IMG/VR virus record: IMGVR_UViG_3300028829_005098
Span: 1-64,000 of that record
Direction: 5' to 3' (one strand)
Origin: a virus
Length of the DNA stretch: 64,000 nucleotides
Shown: positions 16,956-26,952 of the stretch, one piece after another
Layout: each line of letters starts with the position of its first letter
How positions within the stretch are numbered: the first letter of the stretch is position 1
Notes under the pieces: model-generated
What the model was told of the DNA's origin: nothing
Seen by the model: the letters and a program-made list of their open reading frames with translations, nothing else
Databases searched by the model: none
Position numbers and translations under genes: made by a program

Positions 16956-19489
16956 TATACGGAACTTAATACTTGGTTAAACGCATTACTTTTATTATCA
17001 CCTGTTGAATTTACCTTTAAAGTACCAAAGTGATTTTGTTTCGTCTCAGGTGTTTGTTTTTCTAATGCAGTCATAGAAATTTGAAGTGTACACATCGTTG
17101 GATAACGAGCAACCTTAACATTTTCTTTATGAATTTCTCCATTTGCAAAATCGTATGTATTTTTGGCAGCTGCTCCGTTTGATCTATCGTTATTCAAAAG
17201 TTCCCATGTTGCTTCTGCTGGAATAGATGTACTTACACTTGTTATTAGCACAGGTTGGTTTCTGTATATGTCACCCAAATTGAATTTTACAAACGGAGGA
17301 ATTATAAATCCATTTTCAGAATATGATGCAGGTTTAGTTAATCCAACCATATAATTAATTCTTTGCCACATTGGTAATAATTCATCAACACTAAAAGCAA
17401 CTACATTAAAATCAACCGACATTGTACGAGTAAATCCCTTGTATACATAAACTTTATCTGCACGACCAAGGTACTGAGTATCTGTCCACTCTGCATCACT
17501 TTGATCAGACAATGAATCAATAAACGAACGAAACGGAATATATTTTTTGTTTACCAAATCGTGAAAATATAATGGAATAAAATCTTCTCGTGCCCAGTCT
17601 GGCATTGCTTCAAGTGTTGCATTCTCGGCATCTAGAATTCCTTGTTTATTATAATTGTCAATTCTTGTATTTTCATCTTTTCGTTCCGATACAATCATGT
17701 TTGCCATACCCGAATAGTCTGGTACTTTTTTACTTTTTAAATAATATGGATTGCTTACAAATCTTTGTTCGTATGTTGGGGTTGACGCACTTTCCCCAAC
17801 AGGTCGTTTTCCTTTTGGATTTAATCCTGCATCTGCAAGTTTACTTAATAAATCGTAGGTTTTTGTATCATTAAAATTCTCAGCATTTGATTTTACTCCA
17901 AGATTTTTAAGTGCAGTATTATAATCTGATTTAAAATCATCTGTTATTTGTTGAAATCTACCTGCCTCTCCACCTGCCTGTGCATTGCTTGTTTCTTTTG
18001 TATTTTTTGTATTAAGATTCCTAATTGAATGATGTGGAGTTGATTGTTTATCATCTTTTGGAAGTTGCTCGGTTGTTGTTAATATATCATCTGAGTGATA
18101 ACGATTTTTGTATCGTGTATCTATATCACTATTAGAATTGCTTCCTACCAATTCAGGAATTGTTTGAGCATTAATAGAATCTCCTAGATTTGTTCCTGAA
18201 CGATTCGCCCCTCCTCTTATATCACTTGTTGTATCTTTACGATTTTTAATTGGGTCGGCATTAATATCAACATCAAACTTAGCAGGAGCATGAACTATTA
18301 ATCTTCTATTTGAAAATGTTTTTTTGTAAGGTTGGTGTGGTGCAGATAATAACGGAGAAAGATCACTAGTTTGAAATTTAATAACACCACGACTTCCGTC
18401 TTTATTTGAAAATGATTCAAAACTCGCAGTAGTATCTTGTGATGTAGCAGCTTTCTTTTGATCTGGATCACCACCTACACCATCTTTTCCAAATGGTGAA
18501 GAAAATGTACCTGCTACATCTATATCCTCTGCTCGCAATCCACCCGATCTTAAAGAAGCATAATCTTTTGAATATGTATGAATTTTTGAGGACTTTTTAT
18601 CTATTCCATACGGAAGTGAACCACCCAACGGTCTTTCACCAGGTGCATCGTATGTAACACCAAATATATTAGGATTGTTAATGTATTTATTTAAATATAA
18701 ATCGGTTCCAGTATCAGTAGTGCTTGGAAGTTTTCGCCTTACAGGTGCCCGTGGAGTGTATTGCCAATCAGTTGGTGAATCGTATTTTGGAGTTTTATTT
18801 TGAGTATATGGTTCTGTTGATGTAGCTGCACCCCATTTTAGTTTTACTTCTTGTACATCAGCTGCATCGTTTGTTAAATCTCCCTCTGAATAAAGTATAT
18901 TGTTATTGGTGATAGACGCAACATTACCACTATCTAGATTCAAACCTTTATACAATTCACCATATCTATCAGTAGGCATTTTATCACGATAAAAACTAAA
19001 GTCTGCGGCCTCACCTACATTTCCTACACCATAGTCAGATTCTCCTAATTCTTGTTTAAATGTAGTAAAACCACCTATTTTTACTTTTCCCGTAGCATTT
19101 CCGTTTGTGTTTACTTGTGAAGAATTTCCGTCACTAAATCTGTTTACTTTAGTTTTATTTCCGTATCCAAAGAAGTTAACACCTTGTCCTGTACCAGGTA
19201 TTGTGTCGGACGCATTAACAGGTGGTATTTTGTTTGTAAGTTCATCTATACCAGGAGAACTGCCACTTATAGGAGCAGGCATTGATTTACGATAAAATGT
19301 TTTATTGTAAGATAATCTGGGTTCCATTCCTTTTCGTGAACGATCACTACCAGAACGAAACTCTACTTGTCCATCCTTTGCCTTGGTTCTTATAAATCCA
19401 TCCGAAGAACTAGAATTATTCCCACCCATTGTTGGAAACATATCCTTGAACATATCTCCCAGTCCACCAAATAAATTAGAGATTTTCAT
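16955..19489 (-). CDS. Baseplate-tail tube junction-like protein with FYR/GQGVNFFGYG module
   Basis: 844 residues from the ATG at 19489; a TTG six codons upstream is less likely. Residues 30-220 hold a Gly/Ser-rich module with FYRKSMPAPISGSSPG, GQGVNFFGYG, GGFTTFKQELG and FSFYRDKMPTDRYGE; the same elements recur in the 196-residue protein at 60814-61404. The middle is low-complexity and polar. The last 250 residues form an ordered domain (YFHDLVNKKYIPFRSFIDSL, KGFTRTMSVDFNVVAFS, LPMWQRINYMVGLTKPASY, FIIPPFVKFNLGDIYRNQP) like gp48/gp54-type tube-initiator proteins. Position directly after the tape measure gene matches T4 order 29-48-54. Tail role is confident; the exact T4 equivalent is not. 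Confidence 0.6.
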   Translation of the reverse strand: MKISNLFGGLGDMFKDMFPTMGGNNSSSSDGFIRTKAKDGQVEFRSGSDRSRKGMEPRLSYNKTFYRKSMPAPISGSSPGIDELTNKIPPVNASDTIPGTGQGVNFFGYGNKTKVNRFSDGNSSQVNTNGNATGKVKIGGFTTFKQELGESDYGVGNVGEAADFSFYRDKMPTDRYGELYKGLNLDSGNVASITNNNILYSEGDLTNDAADVQEVKLKWGAATSTEPYTQNKTPKYDSPTDWQYTPRAPVRRKLPSTTDTGTDLYLNKYINNPNIFGVTYDAPGERPLGGSLPYGIDKKSSKIHTYSKDYASLRSGGLRAEDIDVAGTFSSPFGKDGVGGDPDQKKAATSQDTTASFESFSNKDGSRGVIKFQTSDLSPLLSAPHQPYKKTFSNRRLIVHAPAKFDVDINADPIKNRKDTTSDIRGGANRSGTNLGDSINAQTIPELVGSNSNSDIDTRYKNRYHSDDILTTTEQLPKDDKQSTPHHSIRNLNTKNTKETSNAQAGGEAGRFQQITDDFKSDYNTALKNLGVKSNAENFNDTKTYDLLSKLADAGLNPKGKRPVGESASTPTYEQRFVSNPYYLKSKKVPDYSGMANMIVSERKDENTRIDNYNKQGILDAENATLEAMPDWAREDFIPLYFHDLVNKKYIPFRSFIDSLSDQSDAEWTDTQYLGRADKVYVYKGFTRTMSVDFNVVAFSVDELLPMWQRINYMVGLTKPASYSENGFIIPPFVKFNLGDIYRNQPVLITSVSTSIPAEATWELLNNDRSNGAAAKNTYDFANGEIHKENVKVARYPTMCTLQISMTALEKQTPETKQNHFGTLKVNSTGDNKSNAFNQVLSSV

Positions 19490-19495
19490 ATATTC

Positions 19496-19503
19496 ATAAA
19501 TAT
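19496..19503 (-). promoter_or_regulatory. ATATTTAT motif 6 bases before the baseplate gene start
   Basis: Coding-strand GTATATTTATGAATATATG: the motif ends 6 bases before the ATG at 19489 and there is no Shine-Dalgarno sequence. This is one of six copies at nearly the same short distance from a start codon. Confidence 0.45.
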
Positions 19504-19527
19504 ACAAATATATTTTTTTTATATATA

Positions 19528-22500
19528 TTATGGAGATGCTTTTGCAAGTTGTGTGCTTACTTTCTTTCCATCCATATTTACTGCAATTCCACCACTCTTC
19601 ATTAAATTAATTAACTCATCAAGTTTTGCTTCCACACCTTTGTCGTCTGAACTTGTTTTTTGCATTGGTGCAGGAGGTGGTACACTTGCTACTTGTTGTA
19701 CTACATCAGGCATAGAAAGTGAAGGTGTACCTGCTCCTCCACTTGCCATTTCTTCGGACGAAACTCCTGTTGGAATATTTGTATTTGTTGATTCAAGTTC
19801 TGATTTCTCTTGCATTTGGTTATTTACATTCATAGAACCACTTGTTTCAAATGGTAATTGTTTACCTAAACTAAGTTTTCCACTTAAAGATTCTGTGACT
19901 ATTCCGTCATTTACACTCTTTGAATAATCCTGTGGTATTTGATTTTCTCGGGTAGACAAGTTTAAATCGAATCTACTACTTGCCATGTTTCGTGCAAAAG
20001 AAGAAGAACTTTTTGCAGTATTCTTTATATATTCATTTTTAAGTCCACGTTTACTACTTGTATATGCGTTACTCGTTTCACTCCGTCTTCTAAGTAACTC
20101 TTGGTATTTTTGGTTTTTATCTTCACCTTTGTATCCAACCGTTACATCTTCCATTATTCCAAACTCACCTTCTCTTTGTTCGGTTATTTTGGAGGATTCA
20201 TTTTCTGTTCTGAAAGCAGATAATTCTTTATTGGCAACTTCGTGTGCCTTCTTATTATCCATGTATTGATTAAATTTATCTTCACCCCCAACCTGTGACA
20301 TAAATATTTTATCAAAATGTTTCTGTGCATCATAGATACTCGGTTTTGCTTCCACCCCAACTGAAGTATTTTGTGCTACTTCTACATTCGTATTTTTTTG
20401 TAGTTGTTCACTTGGTGGTTCTTCACCTGTTGTTTGATTTACTACTTCCGTGGTTGGTTTTGGTATTCCTCCACCAGCAGTCATTATTCCCATTAATATT
20501 GTACCGAATGTACCAAGTTCTTCAAGTGCTTCAGTAAATTTTAAAATTGACTGAGTCATTGCATCTAATCCCGATACCGCAACTGCATATATATCTGGAT
20601 TACCAAGAAGAGTTAAAAGTTGTGACATAGGTGCAACACCTTTATCAAGTGCAGTCATTCCCTCACCAATACCTTTAAAACTTGTTCCTACTGAAACAAA
20701 TCGTGTGATTGCATCATCGTCTATATCTTCAATCTCATCAAATAAATCTTCAAATCCATCACCCAGATCATCAAGTATATCTTCCGCATCATTTTTACTC
20801 AATTCACTTATTGCTCCTGCTACATTTCTAAGAGAATCGGCACCTGTATTTATTTTCTCTGCGTTATCACCCAATCTTATATAAACAGAGAATGGATCGT
20901 CCGAAGCAAACATACTTAAGAATGCACCGATTCCTTGTCCTGCTCCAAGTGCTACCATGGCCGCACCAACCGCAGTAAGACCTCCAGCAACTCCAAGTAA
21001 TTTTACTCCATCAAGTTCTGCAAGTTTAGATAACCCTCCAAACATAGAATCAATTATACCACTTATCGCAGAACCCATTGAGTTTATAACTCCACCAAAT
21101 GCTTCTAATGCAGGAGTTGCTATATTTAAAGCATACGCAAGTGGAATCAAAGCAGCTCCTAGTAATGCTAAAACTCCTGCTCCAATAGCAACAGGAACTG
21201 CTATTAAACTTAAACCAAATGCAGCTGCGGTTAATACACCAAGTGCTACTGCTCCATAAATTACATCACCCCACGATACATCACCAAACATTTGAAATGC
21301 AAATGCGGCCGGAAGTAACGATGCACCAAGTAGTGCAATTGCAACTGCACCTTTTATTAAAGACGATCCTGCTTTATCTATAAACTTAGACATTGCCCAT
21401 AATCCACCAATCATAACTGCGAGACCAGTTGCTCCCTTTGCAACACCTGCCCAATCAACTTTACTAAATTGTTGAAATGCTTTTCCTGCAATATACAAAG
21501 CACCTGATAATATAGCAAGAGCAGCCGCACCTTTTAATACTTGTTTCATATCAATCTTGTTAAACGATTTAACAAATTTATCAAAACCACTTGCACCTTT
21601 CTTTCCACCCTTTGTTGATTTGGAAACATCTTTTGACTTATCAGATGCACCAACTTTTGTAGTATTTGCTTGCTCAGCTGCTTTTATTTTATTTTCTTTG
21701 AATCTCATGTCGGGAGTTCCATCTTTTTTCAACCCACGAACCGATGCAGGACCAAACATATCTTTTACCTTAGATGCCATTCCCTTGATTCCCCCACCTT
21801 CACCACCACCTTTAAATGCTCCTACAAGTGAATCTTTCAATCCCTTTGCACCTTTCATTCCAGAACTAAAGAAACCACTTAATGCACCAAATAACGATGA
21901 TAATGTTGCTCTTGGATTTTTAAAAGCATTTAACAAAGATTTTCCTAAAGTTTTTGAACCTTCTAATCCTGATGTAAATAATGTTGTTACCGATGACTTT
22001 AAAGTATTTATTGCCTTACCCGGTTCCTTAAATGCTCCTAGCAATGCACCACCTAACGATTTAATACCACCCATAGAATTACTTATAAAACTTGAAAAAC
22101 TAGGTCCTAGTTTTTTCAGTCCGTCAATTCCTTTTAAAAATCCGTCTTTTAGAAAAGGTCCTATTTTCTTGGCATTATTTGTAAATGTCATAAATATACC
22201 TTCCGTTCCATCGGATACTATTTCAGATGCCGACTTCATTACATTACCAAATGTTCCTGTTATATTTTTGAATAGTAAACCAAAACCTTTATCAATGAGT
22301 CCTGTTATTGGTTTGAATAAACCTGTTAGATTTGCGATCATTTGTTTGCCCACGGATGTGAAACTGAGTAGAATTCCACCAATTGCAAATAGAGATGCAC
22401 CGAGTCCGTCAAATTGACTTTTTAGTCCATCAAGAGAACCTTCCCACAATCCTGTAATACTTCCTATTGCACTTAAAGTATTAAAAATAAAAATAAATGG

Positions 22501-25500
22501 TTGCAACAAGAACTCAACTATCTTTATTAGATATCCAAACCCACTTATTAAATGGTCTAGTATTGGTATTAAAATATTCATTGAAGTTTCAACCACGGGC
22601 AACAATACACTTCCAAGTTCATCCAATAATCTATTAAATTGATTTGCTAATTTATTTCTTATATTTGCATTATCCTCTGCTTTCAATCGTTCCATTCCTT
22701 GTTCTGCCAAAGATTTTGTTTCTCCTTCTAATGCCATACGTCTTGCCTCATCGTATTTTGCGGCCATTTTTTGTTGTTCAACTGTACCATTACGCATTGC
22801 TTCGATTTGCTTCATATGTTGTTGTTGCTTCATCAAAGTTTTAACATCTTTACCAAGTGCTTCAGAAACTGCTTTTCTTTCGTAACTATTCATTTTAGTT
22901 AAATCACCAATTCCTTCTAGAATTTTTGATTCTTCTGCCATATACTTGACCATATCACCTTCATACGAAGCTCGTCTCAGTGAATCTAAATTAATATGAC
23001 GACCAAGCATAGTTGCCATTTTCATTTCTTTTGTAATACTTGATTCAAAATCTAACATAGATTCCATAGATCCTGCTATTTCTTCTATGTTTGTTCCAAG
23101 TCTTCTTGCTTCTACAGCGGCAACTGCAAGTTCTTTTCCTGATCCTCGCACAAACGCATACACAGAATCGGACGCACCTGCAATGTCTTCCATTACTCTA
23201 CCCAATGGAACTCCAGCCGCAGCTGCTAGTTCTGATGTAACATAACTTAAATTAGTCGCAATTTCACTTGAACCACCACTTATCAATTTAAATGTTTCAT
23301 ATACCTGTGCACCAGTGAGAGATGCAATGCCCATTCCGTTTTCCAACAATGCTACAAGTTTTATATTTTTCTCGGTAACCATAGCTGTGCTACCAAGTAT
23401 TTCTGTTAATGCTTTTGCTGAATCAAATGCTTCTTCTAAACTAACTCCGTATCCTGATAATGATCTTTGTACCTTTACGGTTTCTCGTTCAAGGTTTTTG
23501 GTTACTTTTGCGGACAAACCAAGTTCTTTTCTAAAGTCATGCGTCAGTTCTTCCACTTTAAAGAACCTACTTACTGCAGCTGCAAGTAAACCACCGATTA
23601 TAACTAAAGGTAAAGCAACCGTAAGTAACGCAGGACCAAATGCTTTTGCAAGTCCTATTGCCCCTTCTAGCATATTTTTGGCATTTGTCATTGCTTGACT
23701 AAATTGACCCGTAAATGCGTCCATTAATTTATCTACTTCTAGTTTATCTGGATCAAATGGGTTTAAAGACCCATCGACTGACACACCCATTTGTTCTGTT
23801 AATTCATCCAAAGCTGTTGTGAAACCTGTTTTAAAACCTCTCCTAAGTTCATCAAAAGCAGGACCAGTTACCGTTTTTAAAGAGGTTGCCAGTAAACTTC
23901 CTACAAATGGAACACTATCTAAAATTCCTTCAATTTTTTGTTCAACTACATCAAAAGTACCAATTAATCCATCGTAAAATCCTGATAGTTTGAAGTTATC
24001 CATTGTAATTAATAACGCTTTTTGTTCTTGGAGTTCACGTAATGTTGCATGAGATAATTCTTCTTCTTCTCTTAACAGATTTAATAGAATTTCTTTTTTT
24101 GCATTTAATTTTTCTTGAATAGAAACAGCCGATTCACCGGATTCTGCTAACTCTTTTGAATACATAACTAATTCCGTATATATTCGTTCTTGACTCATTA
24201 ATTCAGAATTGTATTTTAATAAGTCCACTTGTTGAGATTCGATTGATGGTATTCCACCACCACCACCACCACCACCACCAGGTGATCCAGGTGGAACTCC
24301 ACTTCCCCCAAAACCTCCACTTCCCCCAGAACCTCCACCACCTCCAGGAGCACCACCGTCAGCAAGCATTACAGGTCCACCATGATGCAATCCAAGGTGA
24401 CCTTTGCTATTTAAATGCTCAAGAAAACCTCGCCAGTTTTTGGCAACATCTGCACGAATCACAAATTCCCCGTCTGTTAACATAGCAGGAATTACATCTT
24501 TGCCCATAGGACCACTTACAAATCCACCAGTAGACATTTTAAGATTATTTAATTTTTCGGAATTTGTAATTGATGTTTGTAATTGTGATGCCATGTTTTG
24601 TTTGGCATTCATATTATTAGTCATATTATTGATTTTTTCTACAAGAGTCGTTGCATTTTGTTCTTCACTTCCGGTATTTGTTATACTGTTAACAAAACTA
24701 TCGAAAGTTTCTGTACCAAATGAATCAGTTTTTATATTCGATAAAAACGACATAGAGTCCATTGTAGAAGAATTCACTGCCTGTGCTTCTAGAATTTGTT
24801 TATCAAGTTCCTTGATTTGCTCTTTTAAATCAATATCAGAAAGTCCACCTTTTTTGAAAAGGTCATCTATTTTTTGTTTAGAATCTATTGTATAATCTGC
24901 GATAGCATCCATTGATGCTTTTATATTATCTCTTGTTAAATCAAAAGTTTCTTTTATTTTTTCAAAAACTTCTGATAAGTTATCTTTAACATCTCCACTT
25001 ACTTCTGAAAATTGCCCTTTGACTTTATCGAAAATAGAAGTTAGATAACTATCATCACGTGGATTGTTATTTTGATGTTCACCCAATACATCTTTCACAA
25101 AAACCTTCCCATCTTTATGAAGTTGGTGTGAGTTTGAAATGTTTTTTTCAAGTTGTTCAAAGAGAGATTCGGAAGTCATAGATTTGTCTCCTGTTCTACT
25201 TTGATCGTATACTGCCCTCAGTTGAGCATCACTCATACCTTCTGATCTTGGATCGTTTCTTAACTTGTCAAATTCTTTGGGATTTATTTCTTGTTCTATC
25301 ATCCTCGTTGTGACGTCACTACCGATATTTGGTCTTGCTAGCTTAAAGTTACCTGTTTCTAAAAAAGCAAGGCCTTTACTTTCTTCGACCTGATGTTTCG
25401 TGGTTTTTTCGTTTGCTAAATTGTTTTCATTAAAAGTTTGAAGTGAGGCTGCGGTTTTTGCATGATCTAATGTTACCATCGCATTGAATCTGGTGTTAAA

Positions 25501-26265
25501 TTTTTCAATCTCTTCAGATGCAATTTGATTTGATTTTGTTATTTCCTCTTGTTTTTGTTTTATTAGGGAAGGATCGATTATTTTATCTTTATTAGTTGGG
25601 TCCATTTGTTTGAATTTAAAATCAGTTCCAACTTTTAATGCTTCTATTATTTTTGCTAATCTGTTGTCATATTCTTTTGAGTAACCCAATGCAAGATCTT
25701 CTACTTTATCAGTATTTATTGCCGTAATTTCTCCTGCTTCGTTTTTTTCACCTATATCATCTATATGGTCTTCTATATTTGCTTCTATTCCACGCATCGC
25801 ATTCGGATTAAAAATAGCATTTGCTCTAATTTTATTTTGCTCTATGTCATCCTCCTCAGTATGAGAAGAACTCCAGGGTGGGTTAAAACCACTCAAAGTT
25901 TCCTGTCTTCCCGTGTCATAATCACTGTTACCTTGTAGTGATATTCGTCCTGTGGTTGAATCAACTCTTGCATTACCTCTAAATTTTTCTTGATTTGCAA
26001 GTTCCCGTTGAATTCTTTCCAAAATTGGTTTGGTCAAATCGTTGGATGTATCTACGGTACTTGCTTTATTATTTAATGATTGAGCATAGTCAGGATTTAG
26101 TCGTGCTTGGTCATAACGTACTTTCATGACAGCGTCTTTATAAATACCCTGCATACCATTCTCACTTGCTTCTTCTATCAAAGAATCAATATCTTCACCT
26201 TCTCTTAACCGCTTTCCATACGCACCTAAAAAATCCCGTACCTTTAATTCTTGGTCAAAATCCAT
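19528..26265 (-). CDS. Tail tape measure protein
   Basis: At 2245 residues this is the largest gene here. Tape measure proteins fill the tube lumen, set tail length and help DNA entry. Residues 1-560 are mostly helical and charged. At about 575-615 is a segment common in tape measure proteins (GGFVSGPMGKDVIPAMLTDG, then EFVIRADVAKNW). A Gly-rich linker including nine consecutive Gly follows at about 635-675. Several long hydrophobic stretches occur (near 850-880, 1240-1290, 1580-1760), typical of the membrane-inserting parts. Residues 1396-1490 contain 36-residue repeats. T4 gp29 has 590 residues, so this tail may be much longer. It lies between tail chaperone-like genes and baseplate genes, as expected. 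Confidence 0.92.
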   Translation of the reverse strand: MDFDQELKVRDFLGAYGKRLREGEDIDSLIEEASENGMQGIYKDAVMKVRYDQARLNPDYAQSLNNKASTVDTSNDLTKPILERIQRELANQEKFRGNARVDSTTGRISLQGNSDYDTGRQETLSGFNPPWSSSHTEEDDIEQNKIRANAIFNPNAMRGIEANIEDHIDDIGEKNEAGEITAINTDKVEDLALGYSKEYDNRLAKIIEALKVGTDFKFKQMDPTNKDKIIDPSLIKQKQEEITKSNQIASEEIEKFNTRFNAMVTLDHAKTAASLQTFNENNLANEKTTKHQVEESKGLAFLETGNFKLARPNIGSDVTTRMIEQEINPKEFDKLRNDPRSEGMSDAQLRAVYDQSRTGDKSMTSESLFEQLEKNISNSHQLHKDGKVFVKDVLGEHQNNNPRDDSYLTSIFDKVKGQFSEVSGDVKDNLSEVFEKIKETFDLTRDNIKASMDAIADYTIDSKQKIDDLFKKGGLSDIDLKEQIKELDKQILEAQAVNSSTMDSMSFLSNIKTDSFGTETFDSFVNSITNTGSEEQNATTLVEKINNMTNNMNAKQNMASQLQTSITNSEKLNNLKMSTGGFVSGPMGKDVIPAMLTDGEFVIRADVAKNWRGFLEHLNSKGHLGLHHGGPVMLADGGAPGGGGGSGGSGGFGGSGVPPGSPGGGGGGGGGIPSIESQQVDLLKYNSELMSQERIYTELVMYSKELAESGESAVSIQEKLNAKKEILLNLLREEEELSHATLRELQEQKALLITMDNFKLSGFYDGLIGTFDVVEQKIEGILDSVPFVGSLLATSLKTVTGPAFDELRRGFKTGFTTALDELTEQMGVSVDGSLNPFDPDKLEVDKLMDAFTGQFSQAMTNAKNMLEGAIGLAKAFGPALLTVALPLVIIGGLLAAAVSRFFKVEELTHDFRKELGLSAKVTKNLERETVKVQRSLSGYGVSLEEAFDSAKALTEILGSTAMVTEKNIKLVALLENGMGIASLTGAQVYETFKLISGGSSEIATNLSYVTSELAAAAGVPLGRVMEDIAGASDSVYAFVRGSGKELAVAAVEARRLGTNIEEIAGSMESMLDFESSITKEMKMATMLGRHINLDSLRRASYEGDMVKYMAEESKILEGIGDLTKMNSYERKAVSEALGKDVKTLMKQQQHMKQIEAMRNGTVEQQKMAAKYDEARRMALEGETKSLAEQGMERLKAEDNANIRNKLANQFNRLLDELGSVLLPVVETSMNILIPILDHLISGFGYLIKIVEFLLQPFIFIFNTLSAIGSITGLWEGSLDGLKSQFDGLGASLFAIGGILLSFTSVGKQMIANLTGLFKPITGLIDKGFGLLFKNITGTFGNVMKSASEIVSDGTEGIFMTFTNNAKKIGPFLKDGFLKGIDGLKKLGPSFSSFISNSMGGIKSLGGALLGAFKEPGKAINTLKSSVTTLFTSGLEGSKTLGKSLLNAFKNPRATLSSLFGALSGFFSSGMKGAKGLKDSLVGAFKGGGEGGGIKGMASKVKDMFGPASVRGLKKDGTPDMRFKENKIKAAEQANTTKVGASDKSKDVSKSTKGGKKGASGFDKFVKSFNKIDMKQVLKGAAALAILSGALYIAGKAFQQFSKVDWAGVAKGATGLAVMIGGLWAMSKFIDKAGSSLIKGAVAIALLGASLLPAAFAFQMFGDVSWGDVIYGAVALGVLTAAAFGLSLIAVPVAIGAGVLALLGAALIPLAYALNIATPALEAFGGVINSMGSAISGIIDSMFGGLSKLAELDGVKLLGVAGGLTAVGAAMVALGAGQGIGAFLSMFASDDPFSVYIRLGDNAEKINTGADSLRNVAGAISELSKNDAEDILDDLGDGFEDLFDEIEDIDDDAITRFVSVGTSFKGIGEGMTALDKGVAPMSQLLTLLGNPDIYAVAVSGLDAMTQSILKFTEALEELGTFGTILMGIMTAGGGIPKPTTEVVNQTTGEEPPSEQLQKNTNVEVAQNTSVGVEAKPSIYDAQKHFDKIFMSQVGGEDKFNQYMDNKKAHEVANKELSAFRTENESSKITEQREGEFGIMEDVTVGYKGEDKNQKYQELLRRRSETSNAYTSSKRGLKNEYIKNTAKSSSSFARNMASSRFDLNLSTRENQIPQDYSKSVNDGIVTESLSGKLSLGKQLPFETSGSMNVNNQMQEKSELESTNTNIPTGVSSEEMASGGAGTPSLSMPDVVQQVASVPPPAPMQKTSSDDKGVEAKLDELINLMKSGGIAVNMDGKKVSTQLAKASP
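21800..22080 (-). repeat. 36-residue tandem repeats in the tape measure protein
   Basis: Three consecutive units share the pattern G-x-x-G-x-K-x-L-x-x-(A/S)-L-(L/V)-x-A-F-K. They begin SMGGIKSLGGALLGAFKEPG, GLEGSKTLGKSLLNAFKNPR and GMKGAKGLKDSLVGAFKGG. The first two units are each exactly 36 residues long, and the third is cut short by a Gly-rich break. Helical repeats with a fixed period suit a rod-like lumen protein. Confidence 0.75.
24254..24280 (-). repeat. GGT trinucleotide run (poly-Gly) in the tape measure gene
   Basis: A GGT microsatellite encodes nine consecutive glycines within a longer Gly/Ser/Pro linker. It is in frame, so copy-number change would alter linker length without breaking the gene. 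Confidence 0.8.
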
Positions 26266-26298
26266 TTTCAGAAACTACTTTTTAATAAACCAAATTAA

Positions 26299-26601
26299 TT
26301 ATCTTAATTTACGGATTTCATTAAGACGAGTAGCAATATATTTATCTACACTCATTCCTAACATTTTTGCTTTTCGTTCTATTTCTTCTGGAGTACCACC
26401 GTATGTTCTTTGCAAATGCTTTAGCATCTGCATACGACTTTTTGCTACATCAACTGCAATGTCTTTCATCATTTTTTTGAATCTTGGGTCATGTTTTATG
26501 ATCGTAGATACCGAGTTTGTAGCACGATCAAACAATTTATTTACTACCCAACCCAATACTTCTTTTAATACTTGTTTATCTTGATTTTTGTTGTTTTTCA
26601 T
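26299..26601 (-). CDS. Small basic protein upstream of the tape measure gene
   Basis: 100 residues, basic and helical, with no known motif. It contains GGTPEEIERKAKMLGMSVDK, which looks like a helix-turn-helix-sized segment but lacks enough features for a DNA-binding call. It has its own ATATTTAT copy and lies 33 bases before the tape measure gene. A role as tape measure chaperone is a guess from position. AAAGG lies 9 bases before the ATG. Confidence 0.55.
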   Translation of the reverse strand: MKNNKNQDKQVLKEVLGWVVNKLFDRATNSVSTIIKHDPRFKKMMKDIAVDVAKSRMQMLKHLQRTYGGTPEEIERKAKMLGMSVDKYIATRLNEIRKLR

Positions 26602-26616
26602 GTTGTTTGCCTTTAT

Positions 26617-26654
26617 AAAAAAAATTGCCGTATATATTGATAAATATACGACAA
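26617..26654 (-). terminator. AT-rich hairpin with T run, overlapping a promoter-like motif
   Basis: On the coding strand an 11-base arm TTGtCGTATAT pairs with ATATACGgCAA (one mismatch) and is followed by eight T. It lies between the gp51-like gene and the 100-residue gene. The left arm and loop include the ATATTTAT motif (26640-26647), so the same DNA may end one transcript and start the next. Confidence 0.5.
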
Positions 26655-26682
26655 TATAACTTTATTTGAAATTTATAGAAGT

Positions 26683-26952
26683 CTAACGATAACTTCGTTT
26701 ACCTGCACCTGTTGGTGGTCTTGCAGGTTTCTTACTACTAGATTTTGCTTCTTGTTGTGCCTTTTTTACATCTTCGTTTTCTTTGGTACGGACATCTACA
26801 AGTTTGCGTATATAGAATCTGCGAAGATATACTGGGAGATTATACACAACATCTTGCGTAAATGCTCCTTGACTGTAATAGCAGAGATTAAAAATCTCTT
26901 CGTGAAGTTGAATCTTATACTGAGGAGGAAGGGTAAAAAAAGTCGACCCCAA
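26683..26952 (-). CDS. Tail assembly chaperone second part, gp51-like; TTG start or frameshift product
   Basis: 89 residues, read from a TTG at 26952 that lies inside the end of the gp26-like gene (38-base overlap). The core, FTLPPQYKIQLHEEIFNLCY through NLPVYLRRFYIRKL, then a basic Lys/Ala tail, looks like the small gp51-type proteins next to gp26 in T4 relatives. There is no ATG start: a stop codon lies 9 bases upstream of the TTG in this frame, leaving about 47 bases in which both frames are open. That short stretch contains a run of seven T. Expression by +1 or -2 frameshifting from the gp26-like gene is therefore an alternative to TTG initiation (AAAGGA lies 12 bases before it). Confidence 0.65.
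   Translation of the reverse strand: MGSTFFTLPPQYKIQLHEEIFNLCYYSQGAFTQDVVYNLPVYLRRFYIRKLVDVRTKENEDVKKAQQEAKSSSKKPARPPTGAGKRSYR

Noticed and set aside
21557-22417. Plus-strand open frame of 286 residues rich in Pro and Asn
   Set aside because: It is antisense to the repeat region of the tape measure gene, of low complexity, with no promoter or ribosome binding site.
26625-26654. Palindrome considered as a replication origin or attachment site
   Set aside because: It is a short AT-rich hairpin with a T run between two co-directional genes, best explained as a terminator overlapping a promoter-like motif. No integrase or iterons are nearby.
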